64,000 nucleotides of DNA from Dickeya fangzhongdai (GCF_002812485.1 NZ_CP025003.1:3410001-3474000); one strand, 5' to 3'. Shown: positions 1 to 10,647, counted from the first letter of the stretch. Numbers and translations are program-made. The notes: a model not told the origin generated them from the letters alone.

Positions 1-3000
1 GCTCGGCGAAGCGCGGCTGCAGGCTGCTTTCGGTGATCATCAACCGGGGTTGCGCGTCCTCCACCATCAGCGCCAGTCGTTCATCCGGGTAGCCGGTATC
101 CAGCGGCAGCCAGGCGGCGCCGGTTTCCAGAATGGCGTACAGCGCCAGGCTGAGGCGCACCGAGCGCGGCAGCGCCACCGCCACGATGTCGCCGGGCCGC
201 ACGCCGGCGTCGATCAGCCTGTCGGCCAGCAAGCGGGTCTGCCGTTGTACCTGACGGTAAGTCAACTGATGCTGGCAATCCACCAGCGCGATGCAATCCG
301 GCGTGCGTTGCGCCTGCGCCGCCAGCGCCTGATGTAATGTGCCCGGCGGCACCGGCTGTTCGGTGCGGTTGACCGCCGCCAGCAGCGCCTGTTCCTCGGG
401 CAGTTGCAGGTTCCAGGCCGACAATGGGCGCTCCGGCACGGCCACCAGCTGTTCCAGCAGCAGCAACAGGCGCTGCGCCAGCCGCTGCGGCTGCGCCACG
501 CTGTCGCGGTATTCCATCAGCAACCGCAGCCGTTTGCCGGGCAGCACCAGCAGCGTCAGCGGATAGTGGGTGTAACCCCGATTGTTGACCGACTCGCAGC
601 GCAACGCTTGCCCCGCCTGACTCAGCTCATCGCCATCCGGGTAGTTCTCCACCACCAGCAGGGTGTCGAATAGCGTACCGGTGCCGGCCAGTTGCTGGAT
701 TTCCCCCAGCCCCACATCGTCGTGCTCAATCAGCTGGATTTGCTGCGCCTGTAGTTCGGCCAGCTGCGGCAACAGCGCCCGCGACGCATCCAGCCGCACC
801 CGTACCGGCAGCGTATTGCTGAACAGCCCGACCTGCTGGTTGATGCCGTCAATCTGACCGAACCGACCGGACACCGGCGAGCCGAACAGCACATCGTCCG
901 CGCCGCTGCCGGTGCTGAGCAGCATCCCCCAGATGCCCTGCATCACGCTGTTGAGCGTCAGACCATGCTGTTTGCACAGCGACAGCAGCCCCTGTTCCAG
1001 TTGCGGCCCCGGCAGCAGTTCCAGCTCGCGGACGTCGCCGTGATGCGGACCGTCGCCAAACAGCAGCGTCGGGCGCGCGCCTGCCAGCACGGAGCGCCAG
1101 CGTTGACGCGATGCCTGTGCGTCGCGGGCCGCCAACTGGCGGATAATGTCCGCATACGGCACCGCGTGCGGCGTCAACGCGCTACTGCCCTGATACAGCG
1201 CGGTGAACAGATCGCGCAGACACACCGGGGTCGACCAGCCATCCACCACCAGGTGATGAGCGTTAAGAAACAGCGTGTGCCGTTCCCCGTCCGCGTGGCT
1301 GACCAGCAAGGCGTGCAGCATTGACGAAGGCTGGTGGAACAAATCGCGCGCCAGTTCAGCTTTTTCCAGCGCCAGCAATGCATCGGCTTCCTCGTCTGCC
1401 GGCATCGCGGGCAAAGTCTGGTGATCCAGCGGCCAGTAACAATGGTCGTCACGCAGTATCGGCAACACCTGCAACGGCGCTGACGCCTGTTCGGTATCGA
1501 AGCGCGCCGCCAGCTGCGGATGATGACGCACCACCGCCTCCAGCGCCTGACTCAATTGCGCGACCGACAGCGGGCCGCGCAGCGACAATCGGGTCAGCGA
1601 GTTATAACTGCCGGCGGCGTCCGCCAGTTGAGCGTGAAACAGCAGCCCTTGCTGCAACGGCAGCACCGGCAGCACCGCCGCCAGCGGCCCGTAGTGCTGA
1701 CGCAAACGTTCCAGCGCCGCGTCGTTTACGCTGGCCTGCGCCACTTCGGCGGACACCAGCGTATCCGACAACGGCGGATAGCCCGCCAGTTCCCGCCACT
1801 CATCGATCGCCTGCGTCATGCCCTGATGCAGCGCCTCGATATCATCCGCCTCGAACACCCCTTGCGCCCATCCCCAGTGGATGGCCAATTGCGGCTGTTC
1901 ACCTTCATCGACGAAAATATTGATGTCCAGCGGATGGCTGAGCGGCATCTCTGGAGCCTGCGCCACGGCAAAGGCATCGCGGAAATAGCGGTCGCTGCGG
2001 CGCGGCGACCAGGGTCCTTCGCCCGCCTCAAACCGTCCCAGATAGTTGAACAGGATCTCCGGCGCGTTGTCTTCCAGCGTCGCCAGTTCCCCGGCGCTTT
2101 GCTCATCCAGATAACGCAGCACGCCATAACCGACGCCGCGATCCGGCACCGCCCGCAGCGCGCCCTTCACCGACCGCAGGATGGCCCAGGGCGTGGCGGC
2201 CTGCTCCGCCGGCGCGTCAATACACACCGGGTACTCGGCGGTCAGCCAGCCAACCGTACGTCCGAGATCCAGACCATCCGTGGTATCGATACGTCCGTGG
2301 GATTCCAGCGCCAGCCGCAGCGGCTGTACGCCGAAATGACGATGGCAGGCCAGCATCAGCGCGCCCAGCAGGATCTCGTCCACCCGTGCCTGATAGCGTT
2401 CCGGCAGGGTCGTCAGCACCGCATGGGTCAACCCGGCGTCCAGTACCCGGCGCGCCAGCTGTCGGCTCTGTTCCTGATCGCGCGACGGATCGAGACGTCG
2501 CTGCCCCAGCCGCGGCAGCGACGCCGTCAGCGCGGATTGCCAGAACGGCAATTCGGCGCGCCGCGCCGTCGCCTGCGCTTTCAGGCTGGCGGACCAGTCG
2601 ACCAACGAACACTCTTCGGCAGGCAACACGGCCGGTTGACCGACCATCGCCGCCTCGGCCGCCTGACGCAATTCCGGCAACAGTACGCGCCACGATACGC
2701 CGTCCACCACCAAGTGGTGGACAACCAGCACCAGCCCGCAGGCGCGGTCGCCGCGTTGCAGCAGTACCGCCTGCATCATCCGGCCCGCCGCCGGGTCGAG
2801 ACGCGCCACCGCCGTCTCAAACGCCCGTTCGGCCGCCGCGTCAACCGGCTCCTGCGCCGCCAGCGTTTCGCTGTGTACCGACACGGCCGCCGGCGAAGAC
2901 GCGTCAATCACCAGTTGCCCGTCGCGGGTCAGCGCGCTCAACGCCGGATGCGCCTGCGCCAGCGCCGTCAGCGCCTGTGTCAGGTGCGCCGGTTGCAGCG

Positions 3001-6000
3001 CGTCGGGCACCGACAGGAACACGCCGTGGGCAAACTGACTCTCGATACCCGCCAGTCGGGCGAAGCTGTGCACAATCGGCAGGCCGTCCACCACGCCATG
3101 CCGTACCGTGCGCGCCGGCGCAGAAACGGCCGCCAGCGGCTGCATCGCCTGCGCCATACGCGCCGGCGTGCGTTCGGCAAAAATCACCTTCGGCCGCAGT
3201 TGCCAGCCGGCGCGACGCAACAGCGTGCCCAATCCCATAGCGGAAATGCTGTCACCGCCCAACGCGAAGAAATCCGCCTCCGCGCTAACGCTGTCCAGCT
3301 TCAGCAGGCTGGCGATGGACTGGCAAATCAGCCGTTCCTGTTCGGTGGCCGGTTCGCGCCCGGCCACCGCGGCGGCCTGCTGCGGCTTCGGCAACGCCTG
3401 ACGGTCAATCTTGCCGTTGACGGTCAGCGGCAGTTCCGCCATCACCATCAGCACCGCCGGGATCATGTAATCCGGCAGTTGCTCCGCCAACTGCGCCAAC
3501 AGGCGAGCGGCAACATCCGGTTGTTCGCGGATGGCGTCGTCCGGCACCGAGCAATAACCAATCAACCGGTACGTCGCGCCAAGCGGTTCGGCGATGACCA
3601 CCGCGGTGCTGACGTCGGCCAGCGCCACCAGCGCGTTTTCCACTTCACCCAGCTCCACGCGGAAGCCACGTACCTTGATTTGGTGGTCAACACGGCCGAT
3701 AAACGCCAGCTGACCGTCATGACGCCAGCGCATCAGATCGCCAGAGCGGTACATCACCGCGCCCGGTATAAACGGACAGGCGACAAAGCGCGTGGCGGTG
3801 AGATCCGGACGGCGCAGATAGCCGCGCGCCAGCCCCGGCCCGGCGATGTACAGTTCACCGGGCATGCCTACCGGCACCGGGCGCAGTTGGTTGTCCAGCA
3901 GCCAAACCCGGGTGTTGGCGACCGGCTGACCGATAACCGGCTGATCCGCCACCGTGACCCGCGCGCCCAGGGTATCGATGGTGTATTCCGACGGCCCGTA
4001 GTAGTTATGAATTTCCATCTGCGGATGCTGACGCATCAGTTGCCACAGCCGCGGCGTGGCCGCTTCGCCGCCGATCATGATGAATGCGGGCTGGTGGTTA
4101 TCCGCCTCCAGCAGGCCGCTGTCGATCATCTGGGTGAAGAACGACGGCGTGATGTCCATCAGGTCGATAGGCGTCTGATTAAGATGCTGCACCAGCGCCC
4201 AGGCGTCTTTACGCAGTTCCTCGTCGAAAATGTGCAGTTCGCTGCCCATCATCATGCAAAACAGCGGTTCCCACGAGGAGTCAAAGGAGAATGACGCGGT
4301 GTGTCCGGCGCGCAGGCGGCGGCCGTGCTGCTGTGAGAAACGCGCTATCGCCGGGCCGAACAGGAAGCTCGAATGGGACATCATCAGGTTGAGCAAGCCG
4401 GCGTGGGTGCTCATCACCCCTTTCGGCTTTCCGGTGGAGCCGGAGGTATAAATCATGTAGGCCAGATGTTCGCCGCACAGCGGCTCGCACCGCTCCGCGT
4501 CCGTCACCAGGTGTGCGGGCAACCGGGCGCACTCGGCCCGCAAGGCGGCGTCGTCCAGACACAGCACCTGCGGCAGTTCCGGCATCTGCGCGCGCACGGC
4601 GCTGTGGGTCAGCAACAAAGCCGGACGCGCGTCGTCGCACATCAGCGCCAGACGTTCACGCGGATAATCCAGATCCAGCGGCATGTAGGCGGCGCCGCTG
4701 GTCAGCACCCCGAAAATCGCCACGACCGACGACACCGAGCGTGGCACGCCGATCGCCACCACATCCCCCGCGCCGATCCCTTGCGCCCTCAGCTTGCGCG
4801 CCAGTTGCATCACCCGCGCCGACAGCTCGCGGTAGCTGAGATGGTCGCGGCCGCAGGCAACGGCCAGCGCATCAGGCTGCTGCCGCACCTGCTGTTGCAG
4901 ACAATCCAGCACCGAACGCAGCGTCGCCGGTATGGTCAGATGCGGGCCGCTGCCCCATCCGTCGATATGCCGCCATTCGCTGTCGCTGAGCAGGGACAGC
5001 GCGCCGATAGCCCGATCCGGCTGCTGCACCAGTTGCGCCAACAGATGCTGTAAACGCTGCGCGTGCCCCTGCAGCGACGGGCCGTCGTAACGCGCCGGGT
5101 TGGCGACCAGTTCCAGTTGCAGTTCGCCATCCTGCACGCCGAGGGTAAATTCCAAATCGTCTACCGGTCCCATCGCCAGTACGTGCGTCGTTACCGGCGT
5201 GTTTCCCAGCGTCAGCCCGGCGTTGTAGACCTTGAAGTTCATCACCGGCCCGTACAGCCCTTCGCTGCCGCCGACCAGACCGAGATCCCGTCGTAACTGC
5301 TCCGCTTCGTAACGCTGATGACGCCGCACCGCCCTGATTTCCGCCAGCAGCGTCTGAGTGGCGGAAATCAACGTCATATCCGGCTGTAGCGTCAGTTGCA
5401 GCGGCAACACGTTGACCACCGGCCCGCAGGCACACAGCGCCGCCGACCCCATACGCCGCATGAACGGAAAACCGACGGACAGCCGCGATTCGCCGCTCAT
5501 GCGGTAGAGGTATACCGCCAGCGCCGCCATGGCGATCTCAGCCGGTTGCACCTTAGCGCCGAACCGTTGCTCCGCCAGCGCGACAAAGGGCGCGACCGGC
5601 AACGTCACCCGCTGATGCAGGGTACGGGTTTCCGCCGGCGCCGGGGCGCAAACGTCCGCCGCCAGCGACACCGGCGCCGGCAAATCGCTGGCATGCTCGC
5701 GCCAGAATGCCGCCGCCTGCCGGCAGGCGGGCGAACGCTCCCACGCCTGATATTCCGTCACCACGTCGGCAAACGACGTAAACGGCGAATTCGCCGGCGT
5801 TTCGCCGGCGCTGAGGGCGTTATAAATCTCCACAATCCGTCGGGTCAGGGCGTCAAAACTGAAACCGTCCAGCATCAGGTGATGAAAACGCTGATACCAG
5901 AACCACCGCTCCGGCTGCGCCGACACCCGCATTATCGCCTGACGATACAGCGGTTGCCCGCCATCGGCCGGCAGCGGCGCCGCCAGATCCGCACGCATCA

Positions 6001-6406
6001 GCGCCCAGGCCGCCTGTTCGCCTTGCGCCGGATCGCTGAAATCCAGCGATTCCGGTTCGCGGATGCCTGCGGCATCCGGTGCGGACGGCAGCCACTGCAC
6101 CGGCTCGCCGAGATCGTTCAGGCCAAAACGAGCCTGTACCGTATCCGCCTCCGCCAGCCCCTGACGGATGGCCGCCGACAGGCGAACCGGATCGACCGGG
6201 CCGCACAGCTCCAGCGCATGCGCCACGGCAAAGGCATTCGGCTGGCTGGCGATTTGATCGGCCATCCAGATACCGGGTTGGGCCGCTACCAGCGGCAGTT
6301 CCAGAGAATCCGCCTGATGCGCCGGCGTTAACTCGTTGGGTCGTTCTGATGCGATGGATAGCTCTGATTCGCTGGATGATTCAGCTTCGTTGAATAGCTC
6401 TGACAC
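1..6406 (-). CDS. cbsF: Chrysobactin NRPS CbsF (C-A-T-E-C-A..., 3' end outside window)
   Basis: Non-ribosomal peptide synthetase, EntF-like at its start; 2135 codons lie in the window and the gene runs past the left edge. Domains in order: condensation (HHLMLDG near 5860-5880), adenylation (TSGSTGKPKG near 4420-4450; NYYGPSEYTID near 3985-4015), thiolation (GGDSISAM near 3240-3265), epimerisation (HHLVVDGVSWRVLL near 2685-2725; VGWLTAEYP near 2230-2255; FNYLGRF near 2030-2055), second condensation (HHLVVDGWS near 1235-1260) and the start of a second adenylation domain (about 330 to 1). Known: chrysobactin is 2,3-dihydroxybenzoyl-D-lysyl-L-serine. Inference: module 1 loads Lys and epimerises it, module 2 loads Ser. 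I chose the GTG start at 6406 because AAGGA lies just upstream. The order cbsH, mbtH-like, cbsF equals fes-ybdZ-entF of E. coli. Substrate specificity was not decoded, and the terminal T-TE part is not visible. Confidence 0.93.
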   Translation of the reverse strand, partial: MSELFNEAESSSESELSIASERPNELTPAHQADSLELPLVAAQPGIWMADQIASQPNAFAVAHALELCGPVDPVRLSAAIRQGLAEADTVQARFGLNDLGEPVQWLPSAPDAAGIREPESLDFSDPAQGEQAAWALMRADLAAPLPADGGQPLYRQAIMRVSAQPERWFWYQRFHHLMLDGFSFDALTRRIVEIYNALSAGETPANSPFTSFADVVTEYQAWERSPACRQAAAFWREHASDLPAPVSLAADVCAPAPAETRTLHQRVTLPVAPFVALAEQRFGAKVQPAEIAMAALAVYLYRMSGESRLSVGFPFMRRMGSAALCACGPVVNVLPLQLTLQPDMTLISATQTLLAEIRAVRRHQRYEAEQLRRDLGLVGGSEGLYGPVMNFKVYNAGLTLGNTPVTTHVLAMGPVDDLEFTLGVQDGELQLELVANPARYDGPSLQGHAQRLQHLLAQLVQQPDRAIGALSLLSDSEWRHIDGWGSGPHLTIPATLRSVLDCLQQQVRQQPDALAVACGRDHLSYRELSARVMQLARKLRAQGIGAGDVVAIGVPRSVSSVVAIFGVLTSGAAYMPLDLDYPRERLALMCDDARPALLLTHSAVRAQMPELPQVLCLDDAALRAECARLPAHLVTDAERCEPLCGEHLAYMIYTSGSTGKPKGVMSTHAGLLNLMMSHSSFLFGPAIARFSQQHGRRLRAGHTASFSFDSSWEPLFCMMMGSELHIFDEELRKDAWALVQHLNQTPIDLMDITPSFFTQMIDSGLLEADNHQPAFIMIGGEAATPRLWQLMRQHPQMEIHNYYGPSEYTIDTLGARVTVADQPVIGQPVANTRVWLLDNQLRPVPVGMPGELYIAGPGLARGYLRRPDLTATRFVACPFIPGAVMYRSGDLMRWRHDGQLAFIGRVDHQIKVRGFRVELGEVENALVALADVSTAVVIAEPLGATYRLIGYCSVPDDAIREQPDVAARLLAQLAEQLPDYMIPAVLMVMAELPLTVNGKIDRQALPKPQQAAAVAGREPATEQERLICQSIASLLKLDSVSAEADFFALGGDSISAMGLGTLLRRAGWQLRPKVIFAERTPARMAQAMQPLAAVSAPARTVRHGVVDGLPIVHSFARLAGIESQFAHGVFLSVPDALQPAHLTQALTALAQAHPALSALTRDGQLVIDASSPAAVSVHSETLAAQEPVDAAAERAFETAVARLDPAAGRMMQAVLLQRGDRACGLVLVVHHLVVDGVSWRVLLPELRQAAEAAMVGQPAVLPAEECSLVDWSASLKAQATARRAELPFWQSALTASLPRLGQRRLDPSRDQEQSRQLARRVLDAGLTHAVLTTLPERYQARVDEILLGALMLACHRHFGVQPLRLALESHGRIDTTDGLDLGRTVGWLTAEYPVCIDAPAEQAATPWAILRSVKGALRAVPDRGVGYGVLRYLDEQSAGELATLEDNAPEILFNYLGRFEAGEGPWSPRRSDRYFRDAFAVAQAPEMPLSHPLDINIFVDEGEQPQLAIHWGWAQGVFEADDIEALHQGMTQAIDEWRELAGYPPLSDTLVSAEVAQASVNDAALERLRQHYGPLAAVLPVLPLQQGLLFHAQLADAAGSYNSLTRLSLRGPLSVAQLSQALEAVVRHHPQLAARFDTEQASAPLQVLPILRDDHCYWPLDHQTLPAMPADEEADALLALEKAELARDLFHQPSSMLHALLVSHADGERHTLFLNAHHLVVDGWSTPVCLRDLFTALYQGSSALTPHAVPYADIIRQLAARDAQASRQRWRSVLAGARPTLLFGDGPHHGDVRELELLPGPQLEQGLLSLCKQHGLTLNSVMQGIWGMLLSTGSGADDVLFGSPVSGRFGQIDGINQQVGLFSNTLPVRVRLDASRALLPQLAELQAQQIQLIEHDDVGLGEIQQLAGTGTLFDTLLVVENYPDGDELSQAGQALRCESVNNRGYTHYPLTLLVLPGKRLRLLMEYRDSVAQPQRLAQRLLLLLEQLVAVPERPLSAWNLQLPEEQALLAAVNRTEQPVPPGTLHQALAAQAQRTPDCIALVDCQHQLTYRQVQRQTRLLADRLIDAGVRPGDIVAVALPRSVRLSLALYAILETGAAWLPLDTGYPDERLALMVEDAQPRLMITESSLQPRFAE
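6332..6403 (-). repeat. Degenerate 18-bp x4 array inside the 5' end of cbsF
   Basis: Codons 2-25 of cbsF can be split into four 18-bp units with a shared look, TCAGAGCTATTCAACGAA being the first; units 1 and 3 agree at most positions. They encode six-residue blocks SELFNE, AESSSE, SELSIA, SERPNE. The segment sits ahead of the condensation-domain core and is probably a flexible Ser/Glu-rich tail. Units 2 and 4 are quite diverged, so the repeat status is moderate. Confidence 0.5.
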
Positions 6407-6457
6407 GTTGTTTTCCTTACTCCGTCAACGGAAACATTCCTGACTGGTGAACGCCGG

Positions 6458-6676
6458 TTAGGCTTCAGTGGTCCGCAGACTGGCCGGGCGCATGTCTTGC
6501 CAGTGGGTTTCGGTATAGGCGATGCACGCCTCACGGGACTGCGGCCCGTATACCGCGCGCCACCCTGCCGGCACCGCAGCAAACTCCGGCCACAGGCTGT
6601 ATTGCTGCTGTTCGTTGACCAGTACCAGAAACGCCAGACGATCATCGTCAAACGGATTAAGTTGTTCCTGACTCAT
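6458..6676 (-). CDS. MbtH-like NRPS chaperone
   Basis: A 72-residue protein of the MbtH family, which binds adenylation domains and is needed for their activity or solubility. The family pattern is plain: NPFDDD near the start, [22 protein letters not shown] in the middle, and the closing pattern of W, DMRP and a short tail. Length is normal for the family. It lies between cbsH and cbsF, 51 bp before the cbsF start, exactly as ybdZ lies between fes and entF, so it most likely serves the adenylation domains of CbsF. Same strand and probably the same iron-regulated transcript as cbsH. Confidence 0.95.
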   Translation of the reverse strand: MSQEQLNPFDDDRLAFLVLVNEQQQYSLWPEFAAVPAGWRAVYGPQSREACIAYTETHWQDMRPASLRTTEA

Positions 6677-6735
6677 TGTTATTACCTCGTGTTATTGAGC
6701 CGCCGCCGTCCGTCAGACGCCGGCAGCATGCATAC

Positions 6736-8043
6736 TTAATCCCGGGACGCCGCCGGTAAGCCCGCGTCGCTCAGCAACCAACGGAAGCCGTCAATCAACC
6801 CGCCGCGCCAGCACAGGGTGTCATGCCCGCCGGCATACACGCGCTGGTGAACCCGATGCCCCGCCGCCGTCAGCGCGTCATGCATCTGTTGGTTGACGAA
6901 GGCGATATCGGCTTCGCGCCGCCCGGCTTCCTGAAAAATCACCAGCGGCGACGCCGTCCGTCCGCCCTGCCCTACCTGCGTGACCAGCACGCCGGGTTCC
7001 AGCGTGTCGCGCAGGTCAAAATCGGTGATGAATTGCAGATTCGGCCACCAGAAAGAGCCGGACTGGGTCAATACGCGGCCGAAGCGCTGCGGCCAGTGCA
7101 GACCGGCGTACAGCGCCGCCAGTCCGCCGTAGCTCTGCCCGGACACCACTGTGCGGTCCGGGTCGTCGCTGAACGGCGCCAGTCGCGCCGCCTGCGGCAA
7201 TAATTCATCCTGCACCGCCTGCCAGAAGGTGGCATCGCACGGCAGTTCCCGGCAGCGGGTTTCCCCGTCAATGGCGTCAATAAACAGCCAGACGGCAGGC
7301 GGCAGATTGCCCTGTGCGGTTTCCGCGTCCAGCGCGGCAAATAACGGTGTCTCCTGCGCCCATTTCTGCCCGTCCAGCACAATGCACAACGGCCGCCGGG
7401 CCGGCGCTTCGTTGCTGCCGGTGGTGTACAGCCAGATACGGCGCTGGTTGTCGAGCTGTTCGCTCTTCCAGTCAAATACCGTCAGCCAGGCTGCATCCGG
7501 CGGTAACGCCGAGCCGTTATCCACCGCGCCCCAGGCCTGCTGCGACGGCGCCGCCGGCATATGAGCGGCCGACAGTTGTTCTCCCCACGGCTGGCCCGGA
7601 TTGAGCGGATCGGCGATCGCGCAGGGAAACAGCGAACACCACCACTCCCGCTGCTGTTCGTCACGCAGTTGCTCATCGTCGCTAAACACCGGCGGCAGTT
7701 GCGCCGCCACGATGGGAATCAGGGAATAGCTGCCGCGCCAGTCATGCTCGATGCTCATCGACCAGTGCCAGACATCGGTGCCGGGCAACCGTTCCAGACT
7801 CTGCGGATCGGTGCTGTGGTGATCGGTCACGCCGTTGATATCGGCATACACCCGCCGGATGGCGGAATAGCGTTCGTCACCGTCCGGATCGCGCCAGAGA
7901 AACGTCACCCGCACTCGCCCGGCATCCTGTACTTCCACCAGTGGCGTTCCCAACCTGACAACCTGTTGCCACCAGACCTCTTCCCCTGCCTGAGGCGATG
8001 ACAAAAGTGTTGCGGCGAAACCTGACGGCTGTGCTGCCGGCAT
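6736..8043 (-). CDS. cbsH: Ferric-catecholate esterase homologue CbsH
   Basis: Fes-like alpha/beta hydrolase of 435 residues. An N-terminal Fes-type domain (about residues 1-150) precedes an esterase-D-like catalytic domain with nucleophile motif GQSYGG (Ser about 304) and a C-terminal GGHD motif (His about 407). Known: cbsH of E. chrysanthemi is transcribed divergently from fct, is similar to enterobactin esterase and helps use ferric chrysobactin; a nonpolar mutant accumulates chrysobactin inside the cell. I recall this from the literature and did not check it. The ATG at 8043 is preferred over a TTG at 8046 because GGGAGG lies 5 nt before it. First gene of the minus-strand arm, facing fct across a shared promoter region. 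Confidence 0.93.
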   Translation of the reverse strand: MPAAQPSGFAATLLSSPQAGEEVWWQQVVRLGTPLVEVQDAGRVRVTFLWRDPDGDERYSAIRRVYADINGVTDHHSTDPQSLERLPGTDVWHWSMSIEHDWRGSYSLIPIVAAQLPPVFSDDEQLRDEQQREWWCSLFPCAIADPLNPGQPWGEQLSAAHMPAAPSQQAWGAVDNGSALPPDAAWLTVFDWKSEQLDNQRRIWLYTTGSNEAPARRPLCIVLDGQKWAQETPLFAALDAETAQGNLPPAVWLFIDAIDGETRCRELPCDATFWQAVQDELLPQAARLAPFSDDPDRTVVSGQSYGGLAALYAGLHWPQRFGRVLTQSGSFWWPNLQFITDFDLRDTLEPGVLVTQVGQGGRTASPLVIFQEAGRREADIAFVNQQMHDALTAAGHRVHQRVYAGGHDTLCWRGGLIDGFRWLLSDAGLPAASRD

Positions 8044-8356
8044 CAAAACCTCCCGGGGTCTGCCCCTTTACGTTTTTCTTACATTTAGTTAACCAAGCTA
8101 ATGAGTTGGTTAGACGATTTACAATTCTATAGACAAGAGAAATAATATTGAGAACCATTTACATTTGCAATAAGATGCAATTCCCGATTTTTGGCGGGAT
8201 AAACAAACTCATACTCCGGTCACAAAACACGCCACCAAAAATTAACCTGATGAATTTAAAGTCAATTAATTGATTAAATGGGATGAATGACAAGACCGGT
8301 GAATATAAAGCCTGAAACACACAAAAAATAAGGTCTTTCACAGGAGGGGATAACTG
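8044..8356. promoter_or_regulatory. Divergent cbsH / fct promoter region with candidate Fur site
   Basis: AT-rich 313-bp gap between the divergent starts of cbsH and fct. The best Fur-like stretch is 8150-8168, GAGAACCATTTACATTTGC, which agrees with the 19-bp Fur consensus at 11 of 19 positions by eye. Fur control of this locus is established for chrysobactin genes; the exact site here is my inference. The fct ribosome binding site AGGAGGGG lies at about 8342-8349. No ORF of note is present. Confidence 0.6.
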
Positions 8357-10564
8357 ATGCATAGCACCAGGAATAAACAATTAAAAAAATTAAAGTCTTG
8401 GCAGGGAAATAAAAAGGCGATGCCAGCCGTGCTGGCTTCCACTCTGCTGATGGCGGCGCACGCGCAGGCGGCCGACACCACCAGCACCGATACCATGATT
8501 GTGTCGGCCAACGCCGGTGAAAGCGTCACCGCGCCGCTGAAAGGCATCGTGGCGAAAGAAAGCGCCTCCGGCACCAAAACCAGCACGCCGCTGATAAAAA
8601 CTCCGCAAGCGGTCACCGTCGTGACCCGCGACCAGATGGACGCGCAGGCGGTTTCCTCTGTTTCTGACGCGCTGAATTACTCCAGCGGCGTAGTCACCAA
8701 CTATCGTGGTTCTTCCAACCGCAACGATGAAGTGATCGCCCGCGGTTTCCGCTACGCGCCGAAATTCCTCGACGGCCTGAGCTACGGTCTGAGCGGTCAG
8801 GGCGCCGCGCTGGGGAAAATCGACCCCTGGTTGCTGGAGCGAGTGGAACTGGTGCACGGCCCGGCCTCGGTGCTGTACGGCCAGGTTAACCCCGGCGGGC
8901 TGATCAGCATGACCAGCAAACGCCCGACCGCTGAAACCATCCGCAAGGTGCAGTTCAGCGCCGGCAACCAGCATTTGGGCGAAGCGGCGTTTGACTTCGG
9001 CGGCGCGCTCAACGACGACAAAACCCTGCTGTATCGCCTCAACGGCATCGCCAGCACCCGCGATGAATTCGTCAAGGATTACAAAGAGAAACGCGTCGCC
9101 ATCGCGCCGGCGATCACCTGGCTGCCTAACAGCGACACCAGCTTTACGCTGCTGACCAGCTACCAGAACGATCCGAAGGCCGGTTACCGCAATTTCCTGC
9201 CGAAAATCGGCACCGTGACCGAAGCCAGCGCTGGCTATATTCCAGAGGACCTGAATGTCAGCGACCCTAACTACAACCGCTCAAAACGCGAACAGATCGG
9301 CATCGGTTATATTTTCGATCACTCCTTCAATGACAACGTGTCCTTCCAGCAAAACCTTCGCTATTCCCAGTTGCGGGAACGCTACAAGTATCTGGTTTAT
9401 ACCTGGAGTAACCCGGAAATCTCCGATACCTCCCTGTCCCGCCGTCAGGTGCGCGAAGAACTGAACGCCGATGAACTGGGGCTGGATAACCAGATCAAGG
9501 TCAAACTGGCAACCGGTGAGGTGGAACATACCCTGCTGGGCGGACTGGATTACAAATGGCAGGACCGCGATTACAACTACTGGCGCAACAGCGGCAACCA
9601 GTACAATTTTGACTGGGCGAACCCCAACTACGGCGGTTCTTATCTGGTCAGCGACAGTCAGTTAGCACTGAACCAGTCTTACAAGAAAAAACTCGATCAG
9701 GTCGGCGTTTATCTGCAAGACCAGATGGAATGGAACCAGTGGAATCTGCTGCTGTCCGGCCGTCATGACTGGAGCGAAATACGTACGCAGGATCGCACCA
9801 CCAGCACCACGACCCAGCAAAACGACAGCAAATTCACCGGCCGCGCTGGTCTGCTGTACGCCTTCGACAACGGCATTTCACCGTACGCCAGCTACAGCAC
9901 CTCGTTCGAACCCAACCTGGATTCCGGCGCGCCGGGCACGCCAGCCTTTAAACCGACCACCGGTGAGCAGAAGGAAGTGGGGGTGAAATTCCAGCCCAAG
10001 GGCAGTAATACCCTGCTGACCGTATCGCTGTTCGATATCACGCAGAAAAACATCACGTCGTACAACAGCGTGACTAAATACAACGAGCAGATCGGTAAGG
10101 TGAAATCCAAAGGGGTGGAAACCGAAGTTCACTCGCAACTGACGCCGGAAATCAACCTGATGGCGGCCTACACCTATACCGATGCGGTCACCAAGGAAAG
10201 TTACACCGCCAGCCAGGTCAACAAAACGCCGTCATCCATTCCACGTCATTCCGCTTCCGCCTGGGGCAGCTACAGCTTCCAGAATGGTCCGCTGAAAGGC
10301 GTCACGCTGGGCACCGGCGTGCGTTATATCGGTTCTACCTACGGCGATAACGCGGAGAGCTTCAAGGTACCGGCTTACACCCTGTACGACGCGATGGCGC
10401 GTTATGAACTGGGCTCGCTCGCCTCGCAACTGAAAGGCGCTGCGGTGCAGTTGAACGTCAACAACCTGACCGACAAGCGCTATGTGGCGTCGTGCGGCGG
10501 CGATACCGCCTGCTTCTACGGCAGCGGACGCACGGTCGTCGCCACGGTTAGCTACAGCTGGTAA
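8357..10564 (+). CDS. fct: TonB-dependent ferric-chrysobactin receptor Fct
   Basis: Outer-membrane siderophore receptor, 735 residues. A long signal peptide ends at about residue 39 (AHAQA-AD); a TonB-box-like DTMIVSA follows; the plug domain is shown by [18 protein letters not shown] and by [16 protein letters not shown] with NPGGLI; the rest is a beta-barrel rich in aromatic/charged alternation ending in SYSW, a typical C-terminal aromatic. It imports ferric chrysobactin with TonB energy. A strong AGGAGGGG lies 8 bp before the ATG. It is the first gene of the fct-cbsCEBA operon, and a tight hairpin separates it from cbsC, which may allow more receptor than enzyme to be made. Confidence 0.95.
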   Translation: MHSTRNKQLKKLKSWQGNKKAMPAVLASTLLMAAHAQAADTTSTDTMIVSANAGESVTAPLKGIVAKESASGTKTSTPLIKTPQAVTVVTRDQMDAQAVSSVSDALNYSSGVVTNYRGSSNRNDEVIARGFRYAPKFLDGLSYGLSGQGAALGKIDPWLLERVELVHGPASVLYGQVNPGGLISMTSKRPTAETIRKVQFSAGNQHLGEAAFDFGGALNDDKTLLYRLNGIASTRDEFVKDYKEKRVAIAPAITWLPNSDTSFTLLTSYQNDPKAGYRNFLPKIGTVTEASAGYIPEDLNVSDPNYNRSKREQIGIGYIFDHSFNDNVSFQQNLRYSQLRERYKYLVYTWSNPEISDTSLSRRQVREELNADELGLDNQIKVKLATGEVEHTLLGGLDYKWQDRDYNYWRNSGNQYNFDWANPNYGGSYLVSDSQLALNQSYKKKLDQVGVYLQDQMEWNQWNLLLSGRHDWSEIRTQDRTTSTTTQQNDSKFTGRAGLLYAFDNGISPYASYSTSFEPNLDSGAPGTPAFKPTTGEQKEVGVKFQPKGSNTLLTVSLFDITQKNITSYNSVTKYNEQIGKVKSKGVETEVHSQLTPEINLMAAYTYTDAVTKESYTASQVNKTPSSIPRHSASAWGSYSFQNGPLKGVTLGTGVRYIGSTYGDNAESFKVPAYTLYDAMARYELGSLASQLKGAAVQLNVNNLTDKRYVASCGGDTACFYGSGRTVVATVSYSW

Positions 10565-10570
10565 TACGCG

Positions 10571-10594
10571 GCAGGGCGGGTTTTCCCGCCCTGC
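10571..10594 (+). terminator. Perfect 10-bp hairpin between fct and cbsC
   Basis: Left arm GCAGGGCGGG, loop TTTT, right arm CCCGCCCTGC. No U-run follows, so it is not a classical intrinsic terminator. It is better read as a 3' stabiliser or partial terminator that sets the ratio of fct to cbsC message. Confidence 0.6.
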
Positions 10595-10647
10595 GGTGAC
10601 GCCTGAGCGCCACCATTTTGTTCACTCACGACATAAGGATAACCCCC

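Noticed and set aside
1520..4294. 924-codon open frame antisense to cbsF
   Set aside because: It is the reverse-phase shadow of a GC-rich NRPS gene: product is almost only Arg, Gln, His and Leu, with no ribosome binding site or domain.
5396..6331. 311-codon plus-strand frame opposite cbsF
   Set aside because: Same shadow effect; composition is Arg/Gln/His-rich and the condensation-domain motifs are in the other strand.
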